A stretch of 64,000 bases of DNA, taken from NCBI RefSeq assembly GCF_000014565.1, contig NC_008269.1:496001-560000 (forward strand), in the 5' to 3' direction. This document shows positions 53,506 through 62,171 of the stretch, piece by piece; position 1 is the first letter of the stretch; each line of letters begins with the position of its first letter. This DNA comes from Rhodococcus jostii RHA1 (GTDB taxonomy: Bacteria > Actinomycetota > Actinomycetes > Mycobacteriales > Mycobacteriaceae). The translations under genes were made by a program, and so were the position numbers. Under the pieces are notes generated by a model. That model ran no database searches, was not told where the DNA came from, and saw only the letters and a list, made by a program, of their open reading frames with translations.

Positions 53506-54203
53506 TCAACCGACATGCACGTGCGGTCGCTGCTGCCGATTCGGCTCTGCTCGCCGGAGTACTTCTCGGGCTACCGGGGCGACTTCCCCTTCGCCGATGA
53601 ACAGGAACCGGAGCAGGTTGACGAGCGGGTTGCCTTCGGTCCATTCGAAGTACACATCCGGGTTGACGCCGGTGATGTCCCGGATTCGAAGCAGGACGGC
53701 GGCAATTGTGTTGGGGATCGCGGGACTGTCGACCCACAGAATCCGGTATTTGCCGCGTTGACGGCCGTGGACGACGAGGTCGGTGCTGAAGTCGGAGGAG
53801 TCGGTGACGTTCACTTCGAGGAAGAGGATGGAGTCGGATTCGGGGATATGGCTTTCGGCCCGGTGCTGGGTTTCCTTGTCGCGGTATTCGTCCTCGTCGA
53901 GGCGGTCGGTGTCGTCCGGTGTCGGTCGTATCTGCGCCGCGCCGCCCGAGCGTTCTCGTGGGCGACAATTGCCTCCTGCCAGTCCCGGTCGCTCACTTCA
54001 TCGTCGTGGTCCGGGGCTGGCGATGGGACCCCGAGCCGGGCGCCGATCTGTGCCCACGACATGCCCTCGGCCAACGCGTCCGTTATCGCTCGGGCGATGA
54101 AGTCGTCTGCCTGCTCCCCGAAGGCGGCGAGGTCAGGGTCGGCGGGGTCGTCGCTGGGTTGCCCGCGCCGGTCCTCCGGGTTGTTGCGGTGCGGTTTCTC
54201 CAC
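53506..54203 (-). pseudogene. HTH-like hypothetical protein, one missing base
   Basis: The first part (from GTG 54203) has an HTH-like segment (DFIARAITDALAEGMSWAQIGARLGVP) and DRDWQEAIVAHENARAARRRYDRHR. Then a single missing base near 53917 shifts the frame. The next part reads DDTDRLDEDEYRDKETQHRAES and runs into VTDSSDFSTDLVVHGRQRGKYRILWVDSPAIPN to 53506. Repaired length is about 232 residues. A truncated relative lies at 58303. Unknown function. Confidence 0.6.
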
Positions 54204-54519
54204 CAGGTGACCGTAACTGCCACCACGAAATCTTCTGTACGAGGTCGGGCACGGGAGACGCAGGAGGCAGAGATGCCACAACTTATGTAGTCGGGTGCGT
54301 TCCAAGGACGGTGCCGGCCATGCACCTCGTACCTCTCGATTGCTCACAATTCACTCCACTCCGACTCCCATCCCGGCCGCGGCCGGGAGAACAACCGGCC
54401 CCCATCAGCCCACCGCCGGTCGTGGGCGGTGGGATCCGTTGCCGCACGCATCCATCCGACACGCGCGCCATCCAGGAATGGGAAGGCAGCGCACATACGA
54501 ACCGGTAGGTTCTCCCTCG

Positions 54520-54999
54520 GTGGCCACCATCCTCGACGACACCAGGACGACCCGGGCGCAGCGGACGGCGGGCCTGGTCGGTCATCACTACCGGGTCACC
54601 GACTTCTACGAGGTCGGCCGCGAGAAGATCCGCGAGTTCGCCGAATCCCTGCAAGACCCCCATCCGGCGTACCGGAGCGAGGACGCCGCCGTCGGCCTGG
54701 GCTATGACGGCCTGATCGCCCCGCTCACGTTCGGGTCCATCGTGGCGATGATCGCGCAGCAGCACCTGTTCGGCGAAGTCCTCACCGGCTACGACCCCGC
54801 CGAGATCCTGCACACCGATCAACGCCTGCAGTTCCACCGCCCCATCGCGGTGGGCGACCGCCTGATCTGCGACGTCTTTCTCGATTCGTTCCGCCACGCC
54901 GCCGGCAACGACATCATGGTCACAAAGACGATCATGCTCGACCAGCACGACACCCCGGTGCAGACGATGTGGACCACCCTGGTCGCCTACAGCCGCTGA
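54520..54999 (+). CDS. MaoC-like (3R)-hydroxyacyl-ACP dehydratase subunit, HadA type
   Basis: A 159-residue hot-dog-fold protein. It begins GLVGHHYRVTDFYEVGREKIREFAESLQDPHPAY, the standard start of FAS1-like/HadA dehydratases of mycolata. DQRLQFHRPIAVGDRLICDVFLDS follows. In mycobacteria HadA pairs with the catalytic HadB in mycolate chain elongation; no HadB is encoded here, so this may be an accessory copy. GTG 54520 follows TAGGTT by 8 bp. Confidence 0.8.
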   Translation: MATILDDTRTTRAQRTAGLVGHHYRVTDFYEVGREKIREFAESLQDPHPAYRSEDAAVGLGYDGLIAPLTFGSIVAMIAQQHLFGEVLTGYDPAEILHTDQRLQFHRPIAVGDRLICDVFLDSFRHAAGNDIMVTKTIMLDQHDTPVQTMWTTLVAYSR

Positions 55000-55175
55000 T
55001 CACCCACCGGCCCCTCCTCGTATCCGGCGCCCGCAGGAAGATTGCGTTTCTTGCAGTGACCCGAACAACCATGAGTGACCCCTGCCGGGCATTGGGGTAC
55101 ACCCTCGTCACGGCCAACCCGGCGATCTCGCTGTCGACCATCTGTTTTCCGATTAGGGCGAACGGGTAAACGCGG

Positions 55176-55367
55176 ATGAAGGGCGCGCACCGCGCCGGGA
55201 CGAGGTTCATCGTGATCATTCTCGGACTGATTCTGCTCGTGATCGGATTCGTGGCGGGCATCTCGATCCTCTGGACCATCGGGATCATCCTGCTGGTCAT
55301 CGGAGTCATCCTCGCGCTGCTCGGGGCCACCGGCCGCGCCGTCGGTGGCCGCCGTCACTGGTTCTAA
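55176..55367 (+). CDS. Small two-helix membrane protein (DUF6131-like)
   Basis: 63 residues: a basic start, then two close hydrophobic segments (FIVIILGLILLVIGFVAGISILW and IGIILLVIGVILALLGATG), a short basic tail and a terminal RRHWF. Common in actinobacteria as DUF6131-type proteins of unknown function. The ribosome binding site is weak. Confidence 0.75.
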   Translation: MKGAHRAGTRFIVIILGLILLVIGFVAGISILWTIGIILLVIGVILALLGATGRAVGGRRHWF

Positions 55368-55403
55368 AGGTCGAGTAGGCGCCCGCTGCCCATCACGGAC
55401 ATC

Positions 55404-55622
55404 GTGAATCCGCTGCACCGCCACCTGGCCGCCGCGCAGGTCTTGCTGACCGCTCGCCGCGACGGCGACGCCCTCACGTTCTACGACCTCACCCGCGGCT
55501 GGGCGGCCCCGAGGACGAGGCCATCGTGCCGATCGCCGAACCTGCGGACCGTCGCCTACCTCATCGTGCAGGAGCTGATGATCGCCACTGAGGAGGCGGT
55601 CGCCCTCTGGTTCCTCCACCGG
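55404..55622 (+). pseudogene. Truncated copy of the RNB-nuclease gene
   Basis: About 220 bp closely match codons 143-216 of the intact RNB gene at 59329: LHRHLAAAQVLLTARRDGDALTFYDLTRGWAA and LRTVAYLIVQELMIATEEAVALW. A short out-of-frame stretch lies between two compensating indels. The catalytic Asp motif and everything after are missing. It shows the RNB gene has been duplicated and lost once nearby. Confidence 0.75.
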
Positions 55623-55671
55623 CACTGGGTCACTCGGACTGAGGCACCACGGAACGGGGTGCAAACGGTTC

Positions 55672-56175
55672 ATGATGATGGGCGTGAGGATCTGGATGCT
55701 GGTCGACGTCGAACCCGGAAACGAGCGTCTGCTCGTAGGAGACCAAATCGAAGCCGCGACTGCATGGTGTCGACCGGAGATGCTGCCGGCAGAAGTGGTG
55801 AGCTGGGACGTCCCCGTGCAAGTCGAGCGCGTCGCCGCCATCCGCCCCGGCGAATACGACTGGGTAGCCCGCAACAACAATGAACACGTATCCGCGCTGC
55901 TCTCGGACTGGAAAGAACCAGAGGGTCCCACCGCGATCTCGGGCTGTCTGATGTACGACAGATACCTGAAATTGTTTCACCACATTGTGCCGACGACGCG
56001 GGGCCGCGTTCTTCGCCGCGCCGTTATCACTCGCGAAGGAACCCGCACCCCGAACCCACTCGGGGGTTATTCGGTCGACCCGTCGCGACCGCCTACTTTC
56101 ACCGAATGCGGGAACGTACCGCCGGACAGGACAGCTACGTGGAACTGCGTCGAACTCGACACGGACGACGAGTAG
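55672..56175 (+). CDS. Hypothetical protein
   Basis: Up to 167 residues; three near-adjacent ATGs (55672-55683) make the start uncertain. Coding style is good: RIWMLVDVEPGNERLLVGDQIEAATAWCRPEM and WKEPEGPTAISGCLMYDRYLKLF. No signal peptide, helix or known domain. The C-terminal third is Pro/Thr-rich and may be mis-framed. It begins about 50 bp after the RNB fragment. Confidence 0.45.
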   Translation: MMMGVRIWMLVDVEPGNERLLVGDQIEAATAWCRPEMLPAEVVSWDVPVQVERVAAIRPGEYDWVARNNNEHVSALLSDWKEPEGPTAISGCLMYDRYLKLFHHIVPTTRGRVLRRAVITREGTRTPNPLGGYSVDPSRPPTFTECGNVPPDRTATWNCVELDTDDE

Positions 56176-56365
56176 GTCGTCCAAGCACGATCACCGAAGA
56201 CTGGACTTCGAATGCTATGTGCAGGGCGGAAGAGAACTACCTCAAGGGCGCAATCAGGCTGCCCGACGCACTTGAATAGTCTGCCGTTCACCGATTACCT
56301 AACGGGATGCCGGCCGACGGTCAATGGGATGGTGGAGTGGGTTGCTCTGACGAGTGACATGCATT

Positions 56366-56590
56366 TCATCCGGCGCGCCCGCGCAACAGATAGATGACCG
56401 GCAAAATCCCACCCGAGTTCACCAGGGCGAGTGCGAGTGCCCACAAGGACTTCGAGCCCCGGACGGCCGAACGAGGACGCTGGGCAAGATCAATCAACGT
56501 GGCGATCTTCAGGCCCGTCTCGAAGGCGCCGCCAATGAGGAATGCTTGCCGAAGACGTGGATCGAGGTCACCCCAACGCTTCTTGGTCAT
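56366..56590 (-). CDS. Small PLDc_N-like membrane protein
   Basis: About 74 residues from ATG 56590: MTKKRWGDLDPRLRQAFLIGG, one hydrophobic N-terminal helix, the basic loop LAQRPRSAVRGSK, and SLWALALALVNSGGILPVIYLLRGR. The last segment is close to the N-terminal membrane region seen in PLD-nuclease-N/DUF5652 proteins. Function unknown. The 190 bp before it (56176-56365) hold nothing clear. Confidence 0.6.
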   Translation of the reverse strand: MTKKRWGDLDPRLRQAFLIGGAFETGLKIATLIDLAQRPRSAVRGSKSLWALALALVNSGGILPVIYLLRGRAG

Positions 56591-56735
56591 GGGATCATCG
56601 TGCGCCTCATCCCCGACCAGGAGCAAGGCCGATGGCCGGTCGCTGCGCCTCTAGTGCTATGCCCAGCTGAGGGGTTCTCTTTCGGCAGCGGTTACGGCCG
56701 AGCGGTCCCCTGCGCGCACTGGCAGGGTGGTGACC

Positions 56736-57197
56736 ATGCAGACTGCCGACAAGGATGTGCTGGACCTGCTCGACCACACTTGGGAACGGTTGTGGAACCG
56801 TATGGCTGGACTGACCGATCGGGAGTGGTCGTGGCGGCCGGTTGACGCCGACGACAAGATCACCATTCGCTGGCGGTTGTTTCACATCGCTGAAGTCCTG
56901 ACCCAATCACGCAACTGGACGTGGCTCGCAGTCACGCCGCCGGAGGCAAAGCTCGATAACGGCGGCGCGGACTGCGCCCAGGATGCCCTGGCCTCGGTGG
57001 ACTCGGCGTACGCCGCCTTCCGCGAGCTCGTCACCTTCGAATCCGTCGACCTGACCGCGGCGATCGGTCCGGCCGCCGGACCATACGGCTCGGCAACCCG
57101 ACGGTCGTTTGTCCTGCGCATCGCGGACGAACTGATCCATCATGGCGCCGAGGCCGCGCTCTTGCGCGATCTCTATGCCAGCCGTACGTGTCACTGA
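56736..57197 (+). CDS. DinB-superfamily protein
   Basis: A 153-residue four-helix-bundle protein. WERLWNRMAGLTDREWSWRPVDADDKITIRWRLFHIAEVL and the C-terminal IADELIHHGAEAALLRDL carry the three histidines expected of DinB/YfiT metal-dependent enzymes, some of which use mycothiol in actinobacteria. AGGG lies before ATG 56736; GTG 56727 is an alternative start. Confidence 0.8.
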   Translation: MQTADKDVLDLLDHTWERLWNRMAGLTDREWSWRPVDADDKITIRWRLFHIAEVLTQSRNWTWLAVTPPEAKLDNGGADCAQDALASVDSAYAAFRELVTFESVDLTAAIGPAAGPYGSATRRSFVLRIADELIHHGAEAALLRDLYASRTCH

Positions 57198-57449
57198 TCG
57201 ACCCGAATTGGAACGCTTTGATTCAGATCAGCGTGGCTGTCATGCAGCGGTTGGCTCGCCTGCAGAGGTCCTTTCGTAGTGGTCGGGAGCCTGCATTCCC
57301 AGCCTCCTCGACAGCAGTGGCCAGCAGAGCACAACACACCGGATCACGATCCGCTACGGAAACACCTGTCCGCCGGCGCGCTGTAGGCCGAAGTGGCCCC
57401 TGGTAGTTCGGCTTGCGGGGAATCGCAAATTGCTGGCCCGTGGACTGGG

Positions 57450-58173
57450 ATGATTGTGAAAATGAGAACCCGCGGAACCGTGCGAAGTTGGGACCGCCAA
57501 TCGAGATCGGGTGTCGTGGATTCGTCCCAGACCCCGGGTGGCTGTTGGCTACCCTCCGCCGCAATCGAGAGCGAAGATGCCTTCGAATGTCGGCGATCTG
57601 ATCGACTTCGAGTGGAAGCAATCCGACGCAGAAGCTCCGAAAGACTTGCGGTACCAGGCGACACAGGCGTGGCCTCAACCACAGGTTCCGCGAAAGCCTA
57701 GGTGGCAACTTAACCTCAATGCCGACGATGTCAGCGACGCACCTCGCCATTTCGTCGAGGCGTGCCATGCGGTCGGTCGGGACACTCAGTGCTTTACCGA
57801 GTTCAACAAGTACAGCTCACTCATGTGGACAATCGAAGACACCACGGACGAGATCCCAGCATGGACGATCGGGCTCAATACCGTCGAGACCCGGGCCAAC
57901 GGTCCGGACATTCCAAGCGGATTCGGTTTCGGTCTCCCATACGAGACGGACGTCGCGACGGCAACCTCCGTGATTGCCGAGGCAGTTCACGACTGGCTCT
58001 CGGGATACGAGTCCGTTCTGTGGCCCGTGTCGAGCCGCAGCCCCTTGCTGCTTTTCGCACCTGAAGTCCGGGATGGGAACGCCGTCTGGATCGACCGCGC
58101 TGCCGACTCCGTCACTTGCCTGATCGGTGAGCTCTGCGCGTGGCGTGCCTCAGCTCAGGTGACACAGTCGTAA
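57450..58173 (+). pseudogene. Cold-shock-domain protein with long C-terminal extension, one extra base
   Basis: From ATG 57450 the frame reads MRTRGTVRSWDRQSRSGVVDSSQTPGGCWLPSAAIESED, the first half of a cold-shock domain. One extra C near 57579 moves the rest (SNVGDLIDFEWKQSDAEAPKDLRYQATQAWP) into another frame that continues about 160 residues as an unknown domain (FVEACHAVGRDTQCFTEFNK...). Repaired length is about 240 residues. The downstream frame alone could start at ATG 57577. RNA/DNA-binding role by family. Confidence 0.6.
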
Positions 58174-58302
58174 AGCAGAGGTGCGCCGTCGAACGCCTGT
58201 CGGAGTACCGGATGATGATCGTTGACCGGTCGGCGACCCCCGAAGCGCCCGATACAGTCACGGGGATGGATCAATTGATGGGCGCCTATCCAGCGGGCCA
58301 GG

Positions 58303-58573
58303 TTGGGTCTTCCGGTGGACTCTGACAGTCACGCCGACGTCTCCGGCGGCGACCAGACCGACGATCTCCTCGCCAGGGCGGTGGCCGAGGCCCTCACGGC
58401 GGGCATGTCGTGGGCCCAGATCGCCGCGCAGCTCGGCGTTCCACCCCCCAGTCGCCCGCGGCCACGCCGCCGTGACCGATCACGACTGGCAGGAAGCAAT
58501 AGTCGCCCATGAGAATGCCCGGGCAGCACGGCTCAATAACCAAACCTTGCCCCGGCGATCCGAGACACCCTGA
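58303..58573 (+). pseudogene. Truncated relative of the HTH protein at 53506
   Basis: DDLLARAVAEALTAGMSWAQIAAQLGVP and, after one extra C in a C6 run near 58447, VTDHDWQEAIVAHENARAARLNNQ closely match the gene at 53506-54203. It stops at 58573 without the second half. Probably a decayed partial duplicate. The following 210 bp contain nothing I recognise. Confidence 0.6.
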
Positions 58574-58787
58574 GAACCCGAGAGGCTGCTAACACCACGC
58601 AGCCGGTCGATCCGCACGCCGAACAGGCGGAACCAGTCACGGAACACCCGTCGCTGCCCGCCGCCCGCGGTCGTCGCGGAATAAGCGCCAGGCTGAGAGT
58701 GCCCGGCAACGGCCACTGGACAAGGTCGACAGGTCGGCCCTTTGCAGTGCTCGCGCCCTATTGAAGCATGGACGTGGACCAGTCGCG

Positions 58788-59063
58788 TCAGAGCTCAGCG
58801 AGAGACACCAGCCCATCCTGCAGCGCCCGGATCAACAATCCAGATTTGTCGGCAACGGGGCGGCCTGCGGCAGCGTACTTCGCTCGGATCCGGATCAGGT
58901 GGGTGTTGATCGTGCCCAGGCTGATTCCCAGGTCGGATGCGGCAACAGTCTTCGATTCACTCCGCAGCCACAGGCGGAGGATCTCCAGCTCGCGCGGCGT
59001 CAACGTGGGCCGCCGTTGTTGTTCCCCGACAGCGTTGGGCGTGGGGTCAGGAACAGAAGTCAT
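58788..59063 (-). CDS. LuxR-type HTH regulator without sensor domain
   Basis: A 91-residue DNA-binding protein with a GerE/LuxR domain: LTPRELEILRLWLRSESKTVAASDLGISLGTINTHLIRIRAKY, including the recognition helix. Neither receiver nor ligand domain is present. AAAGGTGAG precedes ATG 59063. It ends with a short acidic tail. It may control the divergent RNB gene 265 bp away (inference). Confidence 0.8.
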   Translation of the reverse strand: MTSVPDPTPNAVGEQQRRPTLTPRELEILRLWLRSESKTVAASDLGISLGTINTHLIRIRAKYAAAGRPVADKSGLLIRALQDGLVSLAEL

Positions 59064-59328
59064 ACCGATCTCACCTTTTCGAGCCGCAGCGCTTGCCGCA
59101 AGACGCACACTGCGTGATTCGATTCTGCTCACCAGCCGGATGGGTCGGCACGCAGGCCGACGACACCGGGTGGTGTCCGTTTTGTCCGTTGTTCACCGCG
59201 GTGAACAAACCGTACCTGAATCCGGTTTTGAGGATGCGTGGGCGATGTTGCAAGGGCGCGTCGCTGACGGTGCCCGGTGAAGATTGGTTATCGTCGGAGG
59301 CCTGTAGAACCAAGGGGGTGCGGCGACC

Positions 59329-61329
59329 ATGACATCTTCGACAGTCACCGACATGTCGACGCTGCTGATGATCGACTCGGTGTCGGCGCGGGACCGGGAC
59401 GACGCCTTCTCCGTCATCCCCCTCCCCGACGGCCGCGGGTGGGCGATCGAAGTTCATATCGCCGGCGTCGCCGACGTCGTAGAACTGGGGTCGGTCGCTG
59501 ACGAGCAGGCGTTCCTGCGGGCGGAAACCCGATATCTGCGCGGCCGCACCATTCCGATGCTCGGTGAGACAGCCGAGCAGGCTGCCACCCTGACCGCCGA
59601 TTCCCGGCGCAGCAGTCTGCGGGTCACCGGCACCCTCACCACCGACGGGCAGTTGGTCGACGTCACCGTCGGTCGCGGAGAGATTCCGTTGGGCCGGTGT
59701 GTGGCGGTCGATCACGCCGAGGTCCCCGGGATTCTCACCGACCCGGCCAATTCGCTGCACCCTCAGTTGGTCGCGGCGGATGCGGCAGCGCAAGTCTTGC
59801 TCGGCGCCCGCCGCGACGGCGGGGCGCTGGCGTTCTACGACCTCACCCGCGGCTGGGCGGCCAATGAGGACGGCGCCATCGTGGCGATCGCCGCCGAACT
59901 GCGGACCGTCGCCTACGTCATCGTGCAGGAGCTGATGATCGCGACCAACGAGGCAGTGGCGTTGTGGTGTGTGGAGCAGGGTTTGCCGATCCTGTTCCGC
60001 AACCACCGCACCAACCCGGTCTCCGGCAGCACCGACGAACTGATGCACGAGATCGCCGCCGCGGCCGGGGACCCGGACCTGTTCGCGAAACTGCGAGGAC
60101 GACTGCTGTCGACGCTGCGGGCCGCGACCTACGACCGGACGGTGCACGGCCACTACGGTCTCCGGTTGAGTGCCTACACCCATGTCACCTCCCCGTTGCG
60201 GCGGGTGGCCGACCTGATCAACCAGCGGATCATCTTCGCGCACCTCGACCACTCCCCCGCCCCCTACACCGGCGAGCAACTCGCTGCCCTCGGCGCGGAC
60301 CTGAACCGGCGCACCCGCGCCGCCCGGGAGGCGAAGAAGAATCACTTCAAACACGCCGACCACCGCATCGTCGCCGAGCAGGCGGCCACCGCCGATCTCA
60401 ACGCACTGGACAGTCGTCGATTCCACAAGGTCCTCAAAGCCGAAGCCAATGGACCGCTTCGGGCCGAACTCGCCGCCGAGCTCGCCCGCCGTGTCGACGC
60501 CGAGCTGATGACAGCCCCGGACGTCGCGGTCCTGATCGACGCCGCCGACCCGACCTGGCTTCCCCTTCAGCTCCGCGTCCTGGACACCCTCGCCGACACC
60601 CATCCGGAGATGGGTCCCAGCGTGGCGTCGGTGTGGCGGCAAGCCCACCCCGATCAACCGCCCACCGATCTCGAGATCCGGCGCAACGGTGCCGACCACA
60701 ATCCACTGTTCGCGGCCCGCGCCACCCACCGCAGCATTCGCGGACCGTGGGCCACGGCGGCTGCGAAGAAGCCGGCCGAACAGGCCGCCATCTGGGCGGC
60801 AGTGCGCGCGCAGCTGACCGGCACCGACCGCCCCGACACGGAACCGGACTGGCCCGCCACCGAGCCATCCCCGCAGCCCACGACTCCCCCACAGGCGTTT
60901 GAGGATCCCGGTCCCGCTCCATCTGCGGAACCGTACTGTACGACCGCGCCGGTCGCCCTGAATCTGGACGGGGCGAAGAAGTCCAAGGCTCTGTCCAACC
61001 CCATCGCCTGGTTAATGAGTCTCGCTCAGAACAACAATCAGGCTCCGCCCGAGTGGGGGTTCCACACCGATGGGCCCGCGCACGCACCCCGGTTCACCGC
61101 CACCGTGCGCCTCGGCGGCTACACCGCCACCGCCGACGCGACCACGAAAACCGCGGCGAAGACCGCATCGGCCACCGCGCTGATCGAGGCACTCTTCACG
61201 CAGCGCAGAAGACGACAGGTGTCTGTCGAAGGGTTTCCTGCTGTCCTATCCCACCGAGCTTCTGGTATTGCGAGGAACGCTAATCGAGATAGCAGGGCTT
61301 CCGTAACAGCACCGATTCCGCGATGTTGA
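59329..61329 (+). CDS. RNB exoribonuclease domain fused to a dsRNA-binding domain
   Basis: A 666-residue protein starting directly with an RNase II/R catalytic domain. DSVSARDRDDA has Asp16, 22, 24 and 25 with the 6-2-1 spacing of the RNase II metal site, and YTHVTSPLRRVADLINQR is the conserved Arg motif. The cold-shock and S1 domains of normal RNase II/R are absent. A Pro/Thr linker leads to a dsRBD-like module (about 553-622; SNPIAWLMSLAQ...PRFTATVRLGGYTATADATTKTAAKTASATALIEAL). The last 35 residues look mis-framed. The family predicts 3'-5' RNA degradation. Confidence 0.8.
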   Translation: MTSSTVTDMSTLLMIDSVSARDRDDAFSVIPLPDGRGWAIEVHIAGVADVVELGSVADEQAFLRAETRYLRGRTIPMLGETAEQAATLTADSRRSSLRVTGTLTTDGQLVDVTVGRGEIPLGRCVAVDHAEVPGILTDPANSLHPQLVAADAAAQVLLGARRDGGALAFYDLTRGWAANEDGAIVAIAAELRTVAYVIVQELMIATNEAVALWCVEQGLPILFRNHRTNPVSGSTDELMHEIAAAAGDPDLFAKLRGRLLSTLRAATYDRTVHGHYGLRLSAYTHVTSPLRRVADLINQRIIFAHLDHSPAPYTGEQLAALGADLNRRTRAAREAKKNHFKHADHRIVAEQAATADLNALDSRRFHKVLKAEANGPLRAELAAELARRVDAELMTAPDVAVLIDAADPTWLPLQLRVLDTLADTHPEMGPSVASVWRQAHPDQPPTDLEIRRNGADHNPLFAARATHRSIRGPWATAAAKKPAEQAAIWAAVRAQLTGTDRPDTEPDWPATEPSPQPTTPPQAFEDPGPAPSAEPYCTTAPVALNLDGAKKSKALSNPIAWLMSLAQNNNQAPPEWGFHTDGPAHAPRFTATVRLGGYTATADATTKTAAKTASATALIEALFTQRRRRQVSVEGFPAVLSHRASGIARNANRDSRASVTAPIPRC

Positions 61330-61373
61330 CCTGCGGAAACGACTTGCCCGCCCGTGGTTCGGTCCGGCTGAGA

Positions 61374-62171
61374 TCAGATCCAGTCGATGTGGACGGATTC
61401 GATGTGGTCGAAGTGGAATCCGAACTGGTCGCTGTACTTGTCGAAACCCTTGTTCTCCGGGTAGTCGAGGGTGGCGTGCCGCTCGAGCAGTGCCACGACC
61501 CGGGCGTGATCGTCGTTGGCCAGCGCGGCAGCCAGTTCGCGGGATTCCTCATTGGTGAACGGGGTGTCGGAGTTCGCGAAATCCAGTGTCCGGACCCGGT
61601 AGTCGTAGCCCTCGTCGGCGCCGTTGCGGACCATGACGCCGCCCTTGACGCGGATGACCGCTCTTTTCGGTGTTCCGTCGGGCCGCAACACTCCGGCGCG
61701 TTTCATGATGTCCTGCGCCTTGACGTTCTTGAGTTTCTTGCTGGCGTCGGCACGCAACTCGTTCGTTTCCCCGGACCGGTATCGGGAGACGGCGGAGCGG
61801 GACCGGCCGATCTTCGCGGCCACCGCGTCGATGCCGCCGAGGCGTTCGATCGCCGCACGCCGTTGGGCTCGCTCGAGGACGTCGGCGTGTGGGATCCGGC
61901 CTTGTTGCGTCCACCGGCGCAACGTCCGCGCGGAGGGGGGTGTGCGGCCGGCGTCGATCGCGGCCTGCCGTAGGCCCTCGTTGCCGAGTTCCTTGCGCAG
62001 CTGCTTGACCGAGACCTTGCTGGTCAGGCCGGCCAGCCCCCCACTTTTGACCTGTTTTGATTTTTCGACACCGCTGGTCGCGGCGTTGGCGACCGAGACC
62101 TTGAGTCCGTCGAGACCGACCGCCTGCTGCGCCGGCTTCGTGGTGCGCGGCTTGGGAAGATGCAGGGCCAT
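61374..62171 (-). CDS. Terminal-protein-like (Tpg-like) protein
   Basis: 265 residues: a basic N-terminus, an HTH region (LGGIDAVAAKIGRSRSAVSRYRSG), a strand-rich middle (KRAVIRVKGGVMVRNG...YRVRTLDF), a helical pair (FTNEESRELAAALANDDHARVVALLE) and the C-terminus FHFDHIESVHIDWI. This order and the acidic/aromatic end resemble actinobacterial Tpg terminal proteins, which cap linear replicon ends. It follows the Tap-like gene with a one-base overlap (TGATG), the same order as tap-tpg in Streptomyces. Recognised by architecture, not by alignment. Confidence 0.6.
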   Translation of the reverse strand: MALHLPKPRTTKPAQQAVGLDGLKVSVANAATSGVEKSKQVKSGGLAGLTSKVSVKQLRKELGNEGLRQAAIDAGRTPPSARTLRRWTQQGRIPHADVLERAQRRAAIERLGGIDAVAAKIGRSRSAVSRYRSGETNELRADASKKLKNVKAQDIMKRAGVLRPDGTPKRAVIRVKGGVMVRNGADEGYDYRVRTLDFANSDTPFTNEESRELAAALANDDHARVVALLERHATLDYPENKGFDKYSDQFGFHFDHIESVHIDWI

